IMG/VR virus record: IMGVR_UViG_3300029892_000013
Coordinates: 1-30,286 of that record
Reading direction: 5' to 3' (one strand)
Length of the DNA: 30,286 nt
Source: a virus
Shown: positions 22,103 through 29,395 of the stretch, piece by piece
Layout of the letters: every line of letters starts with the position of its first letter
Numbering within the stretch: position 1 is the stretch's first letter
Notes under the pieces: model-generated
What the model saw: the letters and a program-made list of their open reading frames with translations, nothing else
Told to the model about the DNA's origin: nothing
Database searches by the model: none
Made by a program: the position numbers and the translations under genes

Positions 22103-23770
22103 CTAGGCCGCTTGGGTTTCCCAGAAGGATCGCCCACCTTGCGGCTCGGGATTGGTTGCCATCAACGCAATCGCATCAAACGCCGCCATCAGCGGGTCGA
22201 TCTTGGCCGTGCCGGCCGCTTGCTTCGTTATCGAAATGGCGTTGCCCTTCGGCTCCACCTTGGCGTTGCTCACTGCCCATGCCATCAGTTCCTGGCCGCA
22301 ATGGCTGAGCGTGCCGTCAGCCAGCTTTCGCTCGCCGGTTTTGATCGCTCCCGCCAGCTTCCAGCCCTGCGGAATGCCGACGATCCGGTCGGCTTCGATC
22401 CCGATCTCACCCAGAGCATCGACAATCATGCCGACACCCATGGGGTCGAGGCCGATCTTCGCAAGCAGGCCGGTGTTTTCGACCCGCTGGACAACTTCGA
22501 TGATCCCGGCGATGTCGTCCCCGAGATTCTCGACGATCACCAGATCGCCGGTCTTCTTCAGGTCAAGCAGCCGCGGCGCCTCAGACTTGCGGCGCTGCAG
22601 AACGTCGGTGAAGGCCCAAGCCTTCGCCCAGAGCAACCATTCTTTAGTTTCGGCGTCGCGGCCGAGGACGCATACCGCGAGCAAGTCGTCAAGGCCGCCG
22701 CCGTCAATGCCGATCGTCACGACCTCGGACCGGGCCAGTATGCCGTCGAGCGTCAACTCGGGAATTGCCCGGCTCTGCCAGTGGTCGGCGCCCGCCCAGC
22801 GGTCCGACCGTAGCGCAAGGCCAATCTCGACATTCAGGTGCTTGGCGAAGAACCCGGCCAGCGATTCAGCGCCAGCCTCCTTTGCCTTCTCGAACTCGTC
22901 GGTCAGGAACTGCTCATCAACCGATGCCCCGAGATTGGGGTTCGTGATGTAGAAGTTCCGCGGCTCCTTGAACTCACCACTGTCAAGCATCCGCTTCGGG
23001 AACTCGTACAGGACGCCCATCGAGCGCGGCGCAACCAGCTCGCCGTCGCGGATCTTGCGGAACCGCTGCAGCCACTCCCGAAACACACCCGCTGGCGGAT
23101 CATCACTCTGGGTCGAGAGCGCAATCACAAAGCCCTCGGGTCTGGACGCGAGGCCGCCGGTCGCCTCCCGGAGCATTTCCTTTGCCCGCGGCTGCTTGCC
23201 AAACAGCCATAACTCGTCGATCAGGATGCCGGACGCCTTCTTGCCCGACACGACATCGGAGTCCGCCGCAACGATCTTCAGTGTCGCCCCGGTGGTCCGG
23301 TGCTCGATCGTCCGCAGGTGCGGGACCGGCTTGAGCAGCGCACCCAGCTCCGGGTCCTTCTTGACCATGTCCATGGCCGGCTTGGCCGAGTTGTTCGCCA
23401 CTTCAATGGTCGGCGCCAAGATGATGAACTCGGCTGACTCTCGCCAGTTGCGCAGAAGGGCCGTCACCATGATGCCGGCAGCAACTGTCGACTTGCTGTT
23501 CTTCTTGCTGATGAGCTTGAAGAACTCGTTTATCAGGCGCCGGCCCGTCTCTGCGTCATAGGCGCCGAAGATGGCGGCGACGAAATCGAATACCCACTCT
23601 CGGCACGCTTCGCCCATGGTCGGGCTGTTCGGCGCGTCGACGATCTTCAGGCCCTTGAATATCTCAAGGGCTGCGGCGGCCTCGTCCGGGAACAGCGGCG
23701 CGCAGGGCACCAGCGATTTTCCCGCAACAATCCACTCCTCCCAATCCGGGCACGCGGTGGTCCACTGCAT
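22103..23770 (-). CDS. Terminase large subunit (Terminase_1)
   Basis: Packaging motor and genome-cutting nuclease. In the 555-aa protein the adapted Walker A is KKNSKST (89-95), Walker B is GILIDELWLFG (181-191), the coupling motif is ALSTQSDDPP near 217-226, and the nuclease domain begins with VTIGIDGGGLDDLLA near 351-365. An N-terminal domain with EFFKLISKK precedes the ATPase. The ATG overlaps the small-subunit stop as TGATG, so the two are coupled. The length is normal. Phages with this family and an HNH gene alongside often make cohesive ends. Confidence 0.94.
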   Translation of the reverse strand: MQWTTACPDWEEWIVAGKSLVPCAPLFPDEAAAALEIFKGLKIVDAPNSPTMGEACREWVFDFVAAIFGAYDAETGRRLINEFFKLISKKNSKSTVAAGIMVTALLRNWRESAEFIILAPTIEVANNSAKPAMDMVKKDPELGALLKPVPHLRTIEHRTTGATLKIVAADSDVVSGKKASGILIDELWLFGKQPRAKEMLREATGGLASRPEGFVIALSTQSDDPPAGVFREWLQRFRKIRDGELVAPRSMGVLYEFPKRMLDSGEFKEPRNFYITNPNLGASVDEQFLTDEFEKAKEAGAESLAGFFAKHLNVEIGLALRSDRWAGADHWQSRAIPELTLDGILARSEVVTIGIDGGGLDDLLAVCVLGRDAETKEWLLWAKAWAFTDVLQRRKSEAPRLLDLKKTGDLVIVENLGDDIAGIIEVVQRVENTGLLAKIGLDPMGVGMIVDALGEIGIEADRIVGIPQGWKLAGAIKTGERKLADGTLSHCGQELMAWAVSNAKVEPKGNAISITKQAAGTAKIDPLMAAFDAIALMATNPEPQGGRSFWETQAA

Positions 23771-24156
23771 CAGGCGTTATTGACGACCAGCTTCGGCGCG
23801 GCCGGCGGTGCATACTTCCCGCCAGGCGCGGCTGCTTCCTGCGCAGCCGCCTCTGCTTGGGCCTTCTTGCCCAGCGCAGCACTCTTGCCGGTCGATGCAA
23901 TTCCTTCGGCGCGCTGAAGAAACGCCTTCTGCGCGGCGACATTGCCCTTCTTGGCCGCCTTGAACAGAGCGTCGAGCACCTCGGCCTTGCGGTCGGCGGC
24001 ACCCTTGGTCAGCTCCTCGTCGAAATGCTTCAGCAGTGTGGTCCGGCTGATTCCCAGCGCGGCCGCGATCTGCTCGTGGGCCATGCCGCCGGCAGCCAGA
24101 ATCGCCACGCGCTTACGCTGCGCGGCTGTCGGCTGGAATTCCGGGCGACCCGTCAT
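23770..24156 (-). CDS. Terminase small subunit
   Basis: Predicted DNA-recognition subunit that brings the genome to the packaging motor. The 128-aa protein has a helix-turn-helix near the N-terminus (AAGGMAHEQIAAALGISRTT then LLKHFDEEL, about 22-50), then an oligomerising helix (VLDALFKAAKKGNVAAQKAF) and an Ala/Pro-rich end. This layout is standard for the family. GAGGG precedes the ATG. Just upstream of its ribosome site lies a perfect 14-bp palindrome, and it may act on a nearby site for packaging. Confidence 0.9.
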   Translation of the reverse strand: MTGRPEFQPTAAQRKRVAILAAGGMAHEQIAAALGISRTTLLKHFDEELTKGAADRKAEVLDALFKAAKKGNVAAQKAFLQRAEGIASTGKSAALGKKAQAEAAAQEAAAPGGKYAPPAAPKLVVNNA

Positions 24157-24169
24157 TGGTTAACCCTCG

Positions 24170-24183
24170 TTTCTGTACAGAAA
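24170..24183. promoter_or_regulatory. Perfect 14-bp palindrome upstream of terminase
   Basis: TTTCTGTACAGAAA lies between the HNH gene stop and the terminase small subunit start, just ahead of the ribosome site. A palindrome of this kind suits a dimeric DNA-binding protein or a packaging site. It is not the E. coli LexA spacing (CTGT-N8-ACAG) nor the alphaproteobacterial GTTC-N7-GTTC SOS box. Confidence 0.5.
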
Positions 24184-24186
24184 TGG

Positions 24187-24753
24187 CTACGCCGCTGCGC
24201 ATTGGAAGCGAGCGCCACGCCCGTCCGTCTTTCGCGAATTGCATATCCAGTGCGCGCATTGCGTATTGGCCCGCGTGTGCGCTCCGCCTCGGGAAATCGG
24301 CACTACGTGGTCCAGGCTCGCGGCCATTGGGTCTGGCGCCCGCAGCGCCGGATCTACCTGCTTGTGACATATGCCGCATACCCAGCCGTCACGGGAAAAT
24401 ATCTCGGCCGCATCGAACCGCTCAGAACTTGAGCCCCGAAGCCGAGCTCTGCGGCGGTGTCGCTCCGCCGCCATCCGGGCGCTCGGCGATTCGTATAGCT
24501 TCCTTGGACCGTTCAGCGCGGCAAGGTGGCAGGCGTTTGAACAGTATGCCCCGCGGGCGCTGTATCGCGGCCTGAACTGCTCGCCGCATCCGGGGCAACG
24601 AGCTGTTTTCCGCGAGAACGGTTTTGCCGTCGCCCGGCATTGCTCGCTGCAAAAACCCGGCAACCGACCTGCTCCAGATTTCAGGTATTCGAACGTCGCG
24701 GCACACACGCGACAGGCCAGGGCGACCCGCCGCTGCTGATTTTTGGGCAACAT
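24187..24753 (-). CDS. HNH endonuclease with N-terminal zinc-binding motifs
   Basis: Predicted HNH nuclease. The 188-aa protein has CRVCAATFEYLKSGAGRLPG ending in FCSEQC and then CPGCGEQFRPRYSARGAYCS, two CxxC...CxxxC zinc-binding pairs, a basic linker (AERHRRRARLRG), and a C-terminal HNH core with DGWVCGICHKQ, LDHVVPISRGGAHTRANTQ and a CNSRKTDGR end. Its location next to the terminase suggests a role in cohesive-end cutting like the HNH proteins of HK97-type phages, though homing-type origin is possible. Shine-Dalgarno is poor, so the start at 24753 is less sure. Confidence 0.8.
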   Translation of the reverse strand: MLPKNQQRRVALACRVCAATFEYLKSGAGRLPGFCSEQCRATAKPFSRKTARCPGCGEQFRPRYSARGAYCSNACHLAALNGPRKLYESPSARMAAERHRRRARLRGSSSERFDAAEIFSRDGWVCGICHKQVDPALRAPDPMAASLDHVVPISRGGAHTRANTQCAHWICNSRKTDGRGARFQCAAA

Positions 24754-24949
24754 TCTGGTTTAGCCTGAAATTTCCGGGGAAAGAAAATCTCTGAATGACC
24801 CCATGCGCGGCTTCCCGGCCCCGGATCGTTAAGGATTTGACCGGCCCCCCGGTTGAAACAATATTGCGCACTTTTCTTTCGCAATATTGTTGCGTGGGAG
24901 GTCGGATCGTCCGCGTTCGGAGGATCATTAGGGGTATGCTGACGATCTG
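24754..24949. promoter_or_regulatory. Intergenic region with 12-bp inverted repeat, possible operator or cos
   Basis: No gene is seen in these 196 bases. AACAATATTGCG at 24857-24868 is repeated in inverse at 24880-24891 with an 11-nt loop; each arm also contains the palindrome CAATATTG (24859-24866 and 24882-24889), spaced about two helix turns apart. A small inverted repeat ACCGG/CCGGT lies at 24840-24853. There is no T-run, so it is not an ordinary terminator. Position just before HNH and terminase genes suits a late promoter/operator or a packaging site. Confidence 0.55.
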
Positions 24950-25276
24950 CTACGCCTTCATGCGCTTCGCCCGCTCCGCAGCGGTTTTGCGGGTATGACA
25001 AGAGCCACAAAGCGCGCGTCCGTTAGCAGGGTCGAACTCAGCCCCGCCATCCTTACGCTCGACGATGTGGTCGGCGAACATGCGGCGCTCCGCCCTGCTG
25101 CAGCGGTGCCCATTGACTATGCCCTCACACCGCCCGCCAGCCCTGGCTATCACGATGGCGCGCCACTGCCGATGCTCGGGTGTCGAGTAGTGCGGGTCCG
25201 CCTCTTTCGGCGGCGGCTGCGCGGTGCGAGTGTCCAGCGTTGCGACGCGCGGGGCGAGGTTGGTTAGCTTTGCCAT
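24950..25276 (-). CDS. HNH endonuclease, 108 aa
   Basis: Predicted small HNH nuclease. The sequence reads REWRA-like at HRQWRAIVIARAGGRCEGIV (about 35-54), then CSRAERRMFADHIVERKDGG with the catalytic His/Asp pair, and FDPANGRALCGSCHTRKTAA, which is the C-terminal Cys pair and HNH end. It resembles the HNH proteins found beside terminase genes. AGAGG lies upstream of the ATG. Together with the next HNH gene it flanks the repeat-bearing spacer. Which of the two works with terminase is not clear. Confidence 0.85.
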   Translation of the reverse strand: MAKLTNLAPRVATLDTRTAQPPPKEADPHYSTPEHRQWRAIVIARAGGRCEGIVNGHRCSRAERRMFADHIVERKDGGAEFDPANGRALCGSCHTRKTAAERAKRMKA

Positions 25277-25323
25277 CCCTGCGCCTCTGCGCTGCGGTAG
25301 TCAGGCATGGGCCAGATACACCA

Positions 25324-25353
25324 GCGCCCGGCAGGCTGTTAACCTCCGGGCGC
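25324..25353. repeat. 8-bp inverted repeat GCGCCCGG
   Basis: GCGCCCGG at 25324-25331 is repeated in inverse at 25346-25353 with a 14-nt loop containing GTTAAC. It lies in the 123-base gap between the DUF6456-like gene and the HNH gene. No T-run follows on the minus strand. Confidence 0.5.
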
Positions 25354-25363
25354 AGTAAAGGAT

Positions 25364-25389
25364 CATGGGAAAAAGCGTTAATTCCCATG
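25364..25389. repeat. 8-bp inverted repeat CATGGGAA
   Basis: CATGGGAA at 25364-25371 is repeated in inverse at 25382-25389 with a 10-nt loop. It begins 11 bases after the stem at 25324-25353, so the gap holds two independent hairpins or operators. The end of the early operon and the likely beginning of late transcription meet here. Confidence 0.5.
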
Positions 25390-25399
25390 GCACGGGATG

Positions 25400-25936
25400 T
25401 CAAGGGGTATTTGCCCTCTCCTGCGCCGTCTTGCTATAATGCTCGGCCAGCACCTGCAACGCCTTCCTCAGCACCTTGATCCCTGCCCGGCTGTCCGTCA
25501 GGTGCAGCCTACCCCATTCCTGCACGGGCCGGCCTTCCACCGCAACCCAGCGCACGACCGAGGCGAGGAACCAGCCCAGCGCCGCCGATGCCTGATGCAG
25601 CCGCCGATCGGCAGCATTCATGCGCGAGCCGTTCTTGACAATCGCCACCACGGGGTCACCGCCGGTGTCGTGGTTCATGCAGGACCGCGTGCTGGCCTCG
25701 GCCTTGTCCCAGTCCTCGGCAAACTGGCTGCCAGCCTTGTACTCGGCCTCGGTGATGCCGCCCTGGCTCGGGCCGCGTTTCCACATCCGCTCAAGCCTGG
25801 TGCAGACCCGGTAGCCTTCGACGGTGCCGCTTACCCTCTCGCCTGTGGTCTCGTCCAGCGCGGCGCGACGGTCGGTGATGACGTCGCCGCGCTGGATGCG
25901 GATATCCGGCGGCGGGATGACTTCGCGGCGGGTCAT
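25400..25936 (-). CDS. DUF6456-like protein, possible late-gene regulator
   Basis: Possible DNA-binding regulator. In the 178-aa protein AEYKAGSQFAEDWDKAEA is near 64-81, and the C-terminal part RWVAVEGRPVQEWGRLHLTD with SRAGIKVLRKALQVLAEHYS resembles the helical end of DUF6456 and of small late activators (RinA/ArpU/Q-like) that contain a sigma region-4-like fold. It is the last gene of the early operon and directly precedes the spacers before HNH and terminase, where late activators are encoded in many phages. Identification is moderate; a replication accessory function cannot be excluded. The ATG overlaps the upstream stop (ATGA). Confidence 0.55.
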   Translation of the reverse strand: MTRREVIPPPDIRIQRGDVITDRRAALDETTGERVSGTVEGYRVCTRLERMWKRGPSQGGITEAEYKAGSQFAEDWDKAEASTRSCMNHDTGGDPVVAIVKNGSRMNAADRRLHQASAALGWFLASVVRWVAVEGRPVQEWGRLHLTDSRAGIKVLRKALQVLAEHYSKTAQERANTP

Positions 25937-26256
25937 TTGCTGGCCTCTTTCTTAATTTCGACGCTATGGCCGTTTTTTTGCCCGTACAGACGATTTGTCA
26001 TCTTTGCGCCACCATCGTATGGTTTTGCCGTTCCATCGCGTCCAGCGGGCAAATTTTCGGCCTTTACGGCGCCATTCTGACGCCGACATTCCGTGATGAT
26101 GCTCTGGCGCAGGATTTCGCACTCAACCCGCTCGACGTCGATCTCGGCGATGCCAGTGCGCCAGAGACGCGCCCAGCGGTGATCCGCGATCTCGTCGTCG
26201 GTGGTCGGCGGCGACAGGTGGCGCAACTGGCTGGGGATGCGGTCATGCCTCGACAT
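25933..26256 (-). CDS. Hypothetical protein in early operon, 107 aa
   Basis: Function not recognised. The start at 26256 (MSRHDRIPSQLRHL) has GGAGG with ideal spacing and is preferred over two upstream ATGs that lack one. The protein is charged, with DDEIADHRWARLWRTGIAEI near 20-39 and a lysine-rich C-terminus (VEIKKEASK). No membrane segment is visible. It overlaps the upstream gene by 14 bases and the downstream one by four, so it is translated with the replication operon. Confidence 0.62.
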   Translation of the reverse strand: MSRHDRIPSQLRHLSPPTTDDEIADHRWARLWRTGIAEIDVERVECEILRQSIITECRRQNGAVKAENLPAGRDGTAKPYDGGAKMTNRLYGQKNGHSVEIKKEASK

Positions 26257-26497
26257 GGCGGCCTCCGTCATCGGCCCAGCGGGAAGCCTCGCAGACATAC
26301 GTGGTGTCGTTGGCCCAGAGTATGAAATTGGTCACAGTGGGTCGCCAAAGCGATCTACGACGGAGCCAATCATCAAGGTCAGCATCAGAGAGCATTTCGC
26401 CCACGCTATATTTTGCAGCAATCGTGCCTCGCAAGGAGCGCGCAACAGTCCGAACCGCCAATTCCATCGCAGTGCATGGTGATAGGCGGCGGGTCAC
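26243..26497 (-). CDS. Hypothetical small protein, 84 aa
   Basis: Function not recognised. The start is GTG at 26497, overlapping the replication initiator stop as GTGA and preceded by GAGGTGG; a longer frame upstream would overlap the initiator by more than 120 bases and is unlikely. The protein has a basic start, then MELAVRTVARSLRGTIAAKY and SDADLDDWLRRRSLWRPTVT, and is helical. It is part of the tightly packed early operon. Confidence 0.58.
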   Translation of the reverse strand: MTRRLSPCTAMELAVRTVARSLRGTIAAKYSVGEMLSDADLDDWLRRRSLWRPTVTNFILWANDTTYVCEASRWADDGGRHVEA

Positions 26498-27444
26498 GGC
26501 ACCACCTCGTAGCCAAACTCGCGCAGGATGGCCGGGTCGACCGTGCAGCCCTTTGAACCAGGCGGCGGTCCCTCGCCTCGCCATTGGCCGTCGCGCTTGT
26601 AGGCCCGCACATACCGCCATGGCAGCTTGGCGCGTTCCTCGGGGGTGAGTTCCGCCGGTTTCTGCGGTTGGGGCGTCTTGGCCGCCTCGGTCAGCATCGG
26701 CGTGAAATAGGCCAGCGTGCCAGGCGGCTTGTAGCCAGGGCGAGCGGCAACCTCCTTGATCACGGCAAGGATGCGCTCATCCGGCAATCCCAGCGCCAGC
26801 CATCCCTGACCGATGCCCAGCCAGTTAACCGCCTTGCCCTGGTCGATGCCGGCCTCGCTGCATGCCGAGTGCAGCAATCCAACAACATCCCTTGGCGCGC
26901 ACGGTGCTGGCTTAGGTATAGGTATAGGTAAAGGAGAAGGCTTGGGTATAGCATCCCCCTTCGAAGGGGTATCCGATGGGGTATGGCAAGGGGTATCGAA
27001 GGGGGATGGCATGGGCCATCCTTCTTTGCCCTTCAAGGCTCTTTCCTCGGCCAGTAGTTGCGGCTCAAGTCTTTGTTTCAGTTCGCGATATACCTCAGTA
27101 TCGCGCGGCACCCGGTCGGCCAGGCTGAGGGCGTGAATGGCCGCCTTGCCGCCCTTGATCGGGTCGTGTTTCAGGTGATTTGTGATGAACGTCCAGTCGG
27201 TCGCCTCGTCCCGGACGATGAACCCCATTCGAAGGAGTTCCGATAGGGCATCATATACCCCTTCGATGCCCCATTTTTTGAAGCGCGGTTGGTCGGTAAT
27301 TGCGCCGATTCCGAGGCGGAAACAGCCAATGGCATTGCGGTGTGGCCCGGTAATCAGGAACAGACCAAGCAGCGCCGCCCGGTCGCTCAAGGTGTCGATC
27401 CGGCGCGATTCCCAAAAAGCGTCGTTTACCTTTCCGTAACTCAT
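26494..27444 (-). CDS. Replication initiator / replisome organiser, lambda O-like
   Basis: Predicted protein that binds the phage origin and brings in the helicase. The 316-aa protein has an N-terminal winged-helix-like part (MSYGKVNDAFWESRRIDTLS, then GVYDALSELLRMGFIVRDEA), a Pro/Thr/Ser-rich linker near 147-187 (DTPCHTPSDTPSKGD, PKPSPLPIPIPKPAP), and a C-terminal domain with VVGLLHSACSEAGIDQGKAV and LAYFTPMLTEAAK. This layout is that of phage initiator proteins of the O/DnaD type. The ATG at 27444 overlaps the helicase stop (ATGA); the earlier ATG at 27456 has no ribosome site. The linker DNA carries iteron-like repeats. Confidence 0.76.
   Translation of the reverse strand: MSYGKVNDAFWESRRIDTLSDRAALLGLFLITGPHRNAIGCFRLGIGAITDQPRFKKWGIEGVYDALSELLRMGFIVRDEATDWTFITNHLKHDPIKGGKAAIHALSLADRVPRDTEVYRELKQRLEPQLLAEERALKGKEGWPMPSPFDTPCHTPSDTPSKGDAIPKPSPLPIPIPKPAPCAPRDVVGLLHSACSEAGIDQGKAVNWLGIGQGWLALGLPDERILAVIKEVAARPGYKPPGTLAYFTPMLTEAAKTPQPQKPAELTPEERAKLPWRYVRAYKRDGQWRGEGPPPGSKGCTVDPAILREFGYEVVP
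26915..27009. other. Candidate replication origin: GGTAT iterons and palindrome within the initiator gene
   Basis: Within the linker of the initiator gene, GGTATA or GGTAAA occurs at 26915, 26921, 26927 and 26945, and GGGGTAT starts a 12-bp tandem repeat three times at 26966, 26978 and 26990. A 14-bp palindrome CCCCTTCGAAGGGG spans 26956-26969, and a 13-bp inverted repeat (CATCCCCCTTCGA at 26952-26964, complement at 26997-27009) encloses the tandem units. This is the same place, inside the initiator gene, where lambda keeps its origin iterons in O. Confidence 0.5.
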
Positions 27445-28904
27445 TCCGTCACCCATGCAGGAGGTTCGCCCAGGTCAGCGCCGATCCCAGGCAGGTCCGT
27501 AAATTCGTTGCAGGCGATGTTGCAGGCGATGCGCGCCGTGCCGATGGCGCCGCTGCGGTTCTTCTCGATGATGATCTCAGCGGTACCGCGTACGGCATCC
27601 ATGCGCTGATCCCAGGCCGCCCATTCCGGGCTATCCTTGACGCGCGGCTCTTTCCGGCTTTCGTAATACTCGGCGCGGAAGGGAAACATGATCACGTCGG
27701 CATCCTGCTCGATGGCGCCTGATTCGCGCAGGTCGCTCATCTGTGGCCGCTTGTCGTCCCGGCTCTCGACGGCGCGGGAAAGCTGCGACAGGGCGATGAT
27801 GGGGATATTCAGCCGCTTGGCGACGTTCTTGAGTTGCCCGGTGATCTCGCCGATCTCGGCAACCTTGTTGCCCCGGTAACGGTCGCCGCTGCGGCAAAGC
27901 TGCAGGTAATCAACGGCGGCCAGGGCGATCGATCGGCCGTATTTCTGGAGCGAGATGGCGTTCAGCCGCAGCAGCTCGGACTGGATGCCGACGGGTGTCC
28001 GGGCGCCTGTGTCGTCGATCCACAGCGGAATGGCGTCCAGCCTGCGCCGGGCGGCGTCCAGGCGCTGCACGGCATCGGCAGGCAGGCCGTGGCCCGTCCG
28101 CATGGCAAAGAACGGTATGCCGGTCAGGCGGGACAGCAGGCGCTGCGTGACGGCTTCCTTGCTCTGCTCCAGGCTGAACAGCACGGCAGGGTCGCCGGCC
28201 ATGGCGGCAGACAGCTCAACGTCGATCACCAGCGCGGTCTTGCCCATGCTGGGGCGGCCGGCCACGATGATCAGATCCTGCGGGTGCATGCCGCCAAGCT
28301 TGGCGTCCAGGGCGCGAATGCCGGTTTTCAGGCCCGGCGGTTTGCCGCCCTGCATGATGGCCTGCACCGCCTCGACCTCGCGGGCGGCAATCTTGCCGGC
28401 ATGCTCGGGCCGGTGTTCCGCGCTCCGGCCGGTGTCGGGTATGGCCTGCAGCTCGGCAATGCCCTGCTCGATCAGGTCGTCGGCGGAATCCTCGACCCTG
28501 GGATCGTAGGCGCGGCTTACAATGCCCTCGCCAATCCCGATCACCTCGCGCCGCAGGGCCAGGTCATGCACGACATGGGCATAATCCTCGGCGTTGATCA
28601 CCGTCGTTGCCGCCGCAGCCAGGCGGGCGAAATATGAGGTTCCCCCGGCCTTGGCAATCACCTCGTCCTGCCCGAAATAGGCCACCAGCTTGACCGGATC
28701 GACCCGTTCGCCCCGGTCGATCATCGTTGCGCAGGCCGTCCATGTCCGCCGGTGCGCCTCGTGGAAGAAATGCTCCGCGCGCAGGAAGCCGTTGACCTTG
28801 TGATAGGCCGCGTTGTTGACGAGGATCGCGCCCAGCAATTCCTGCTCGGCGTCGAGGTTCGCCGGCTGCTGCCTTTCGGGTGTTGAATTGAAGATGGCGT
28901 TCAT
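27441..28904 (-). CDS. Replicative DNA helicase, DnaB-like
   Basis: Predicted hexameric 5'-3' helicase of the phage replication fork. In the 487-aa protein the N-terminal domain opens with PANLDAEQELLGAILVN (14-30), Walker A is GRPSMGKT near 199-206, and Walker B is VDYLQL near 314-319, followed by the usual KRLNIPIIALSQLSRAVESR and SDLRESGAIEQDADVIMF. The C-terminus lacks a strange extension. The ATG at 28904 overlaps the HNH stop (ATGA) and has AAGG upstream. A full-length DnaB suggests that replication does not need the host helicase. Confidence 0.94.
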   Translation of the reverse strand: MNAIFNSTPERQQPANLDAEQELLGAILVNNAAYHKVNGFLRAEHFFHEAHRRTWTACATMIDRGERVDPVKLVAYFGQDEVIAKAGGTSYFARLAAAATTVINAEDYAHVVHDLALRREVIGIGEGIVSRAYDPRVEDSADDLIEQGIAELQAIPDTGRSAEHRPEHAGKIAAREVEAVQAIMQGGKPPGLKTGIRALDAKLGGMHPQDLIIVAGRPSMGKTALVIDVELSAAMAGDPAVLFSLEQSKEAVTQRLLSRLTGIPFFAMRTGHGLPADAVQRLDAARRRLDAIPLWIDDTGARTPVGIQSELLRLNAISLQKYGRSIALAAVDYLQLCRSGDRYRGNKVAEIGEITGQLKNVAKRLNIPIIALSQLSRAVESRDDKRPQMSDLRESGAIEQDADVIMFPFRAEYYESRKEPRVKDSPEWAAWDQRMDAVRGTAEIIIEKNRSGAIGTARIACNIACNEFTDLPGIGADLGEPPAWVTE

Positions 28905-29395
28905 GCGCCTTTTTTCCTCGCCCAATACAGCCGCCGCGCTGCGATGCGCTGGCACTCGCGGCAGAAGCGGCTGCCCTTATATTTGTAGGTATTCTCGCGG
29001 TCGTAAGGGTGCCCGTTCGGGCAATGTGTCTTTGCGGCCCATTGCTGGCCGCCCTCACCTCGCCGGATATTTTCTTGCTGAGTAACCGGCTCAAGGTGAT
29101 TTGGGTTGACGCAATTTCGGCAGCGGCACAGGTGGTCGATCTGGTAGCCGCGCGGTATTTCACCTCGGAACATTTCAAATGTGAATCGGTGTGCCTGGGC
29201 AAGGCGGCTTTCCTGACGTGTCTTGCCGGGAACCCATATCTGCCCGTAGCCAGTAGATGATTTGCTGCCATTCCAGAGCCAGCACCCTGTAGCCTCATCT
29301 ATGGAAACCTTGCCCATGACGCGCAGCACGAGATCGGCATGCGGAACGATGCGATATTGGACGCGGACCAGCGGGTCGGGCGGGAGCGCGGTCAT
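28901..29395 (-). CDS. HNH endonuclease, HNH_3-type, in the early operon
   Basis: Predicted HNH nuclease. The 164-aa protein contains GCWLWNGSKSSTGYGQI (about 37-53), then AHRFTFEMFRGEIPRGYQID with HLCRCRNCVNPNHLEPVTQQ (about 68-107), the His-Asn-His core, and a C-terminal zinc motif CPNGHPYDRENT with FCRECQR. It is of the free-standing phage kind and may be a homing-type element, though its ATGA and TGATG overlaps show it is well fitted to the operon. The start is the ATG at 29395; an in-frame longer frame overlaps the upstream gene and is not used. Confidence 0.85.
   Translation of the reverse strand: MTALPPDPLVRVQYRIVPHADLVLRVMGKVSIDEATGCWLWNGSKSSTGYGQIWVPGKTRQESRLAQAHRFTFEMFRGEIPRGYQIDHLCRCRNCVNPNHLEPVTQQENIRRGEGGQQWAAKTHCPNGHPYDRENTYKYKGSRFCRECQRIAARRLYWARKKGA

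Noticed and set aside
20786-22813. Plus-strand open frame of about 675 codons
   Set aside because: It is antisense to the portal and terminase genes and its protein text has no known pattern.
24170-24183. LexA/SOS operator
   Set aside because: CTGT and ACAG are directly abutting instead of separated by eight bases, and there is no GTTC-N7-GTTC pattern.
25411-25440. Promoter-like TTGCCC, 18-base gap, extended -10 TGCTATAAT on the plus strand
   Set aside because: It lies inside the DUF6456-like coding sequence and no plus-strand gene follows; an antisense RNA is possible but one good -10 match is weak evidence.
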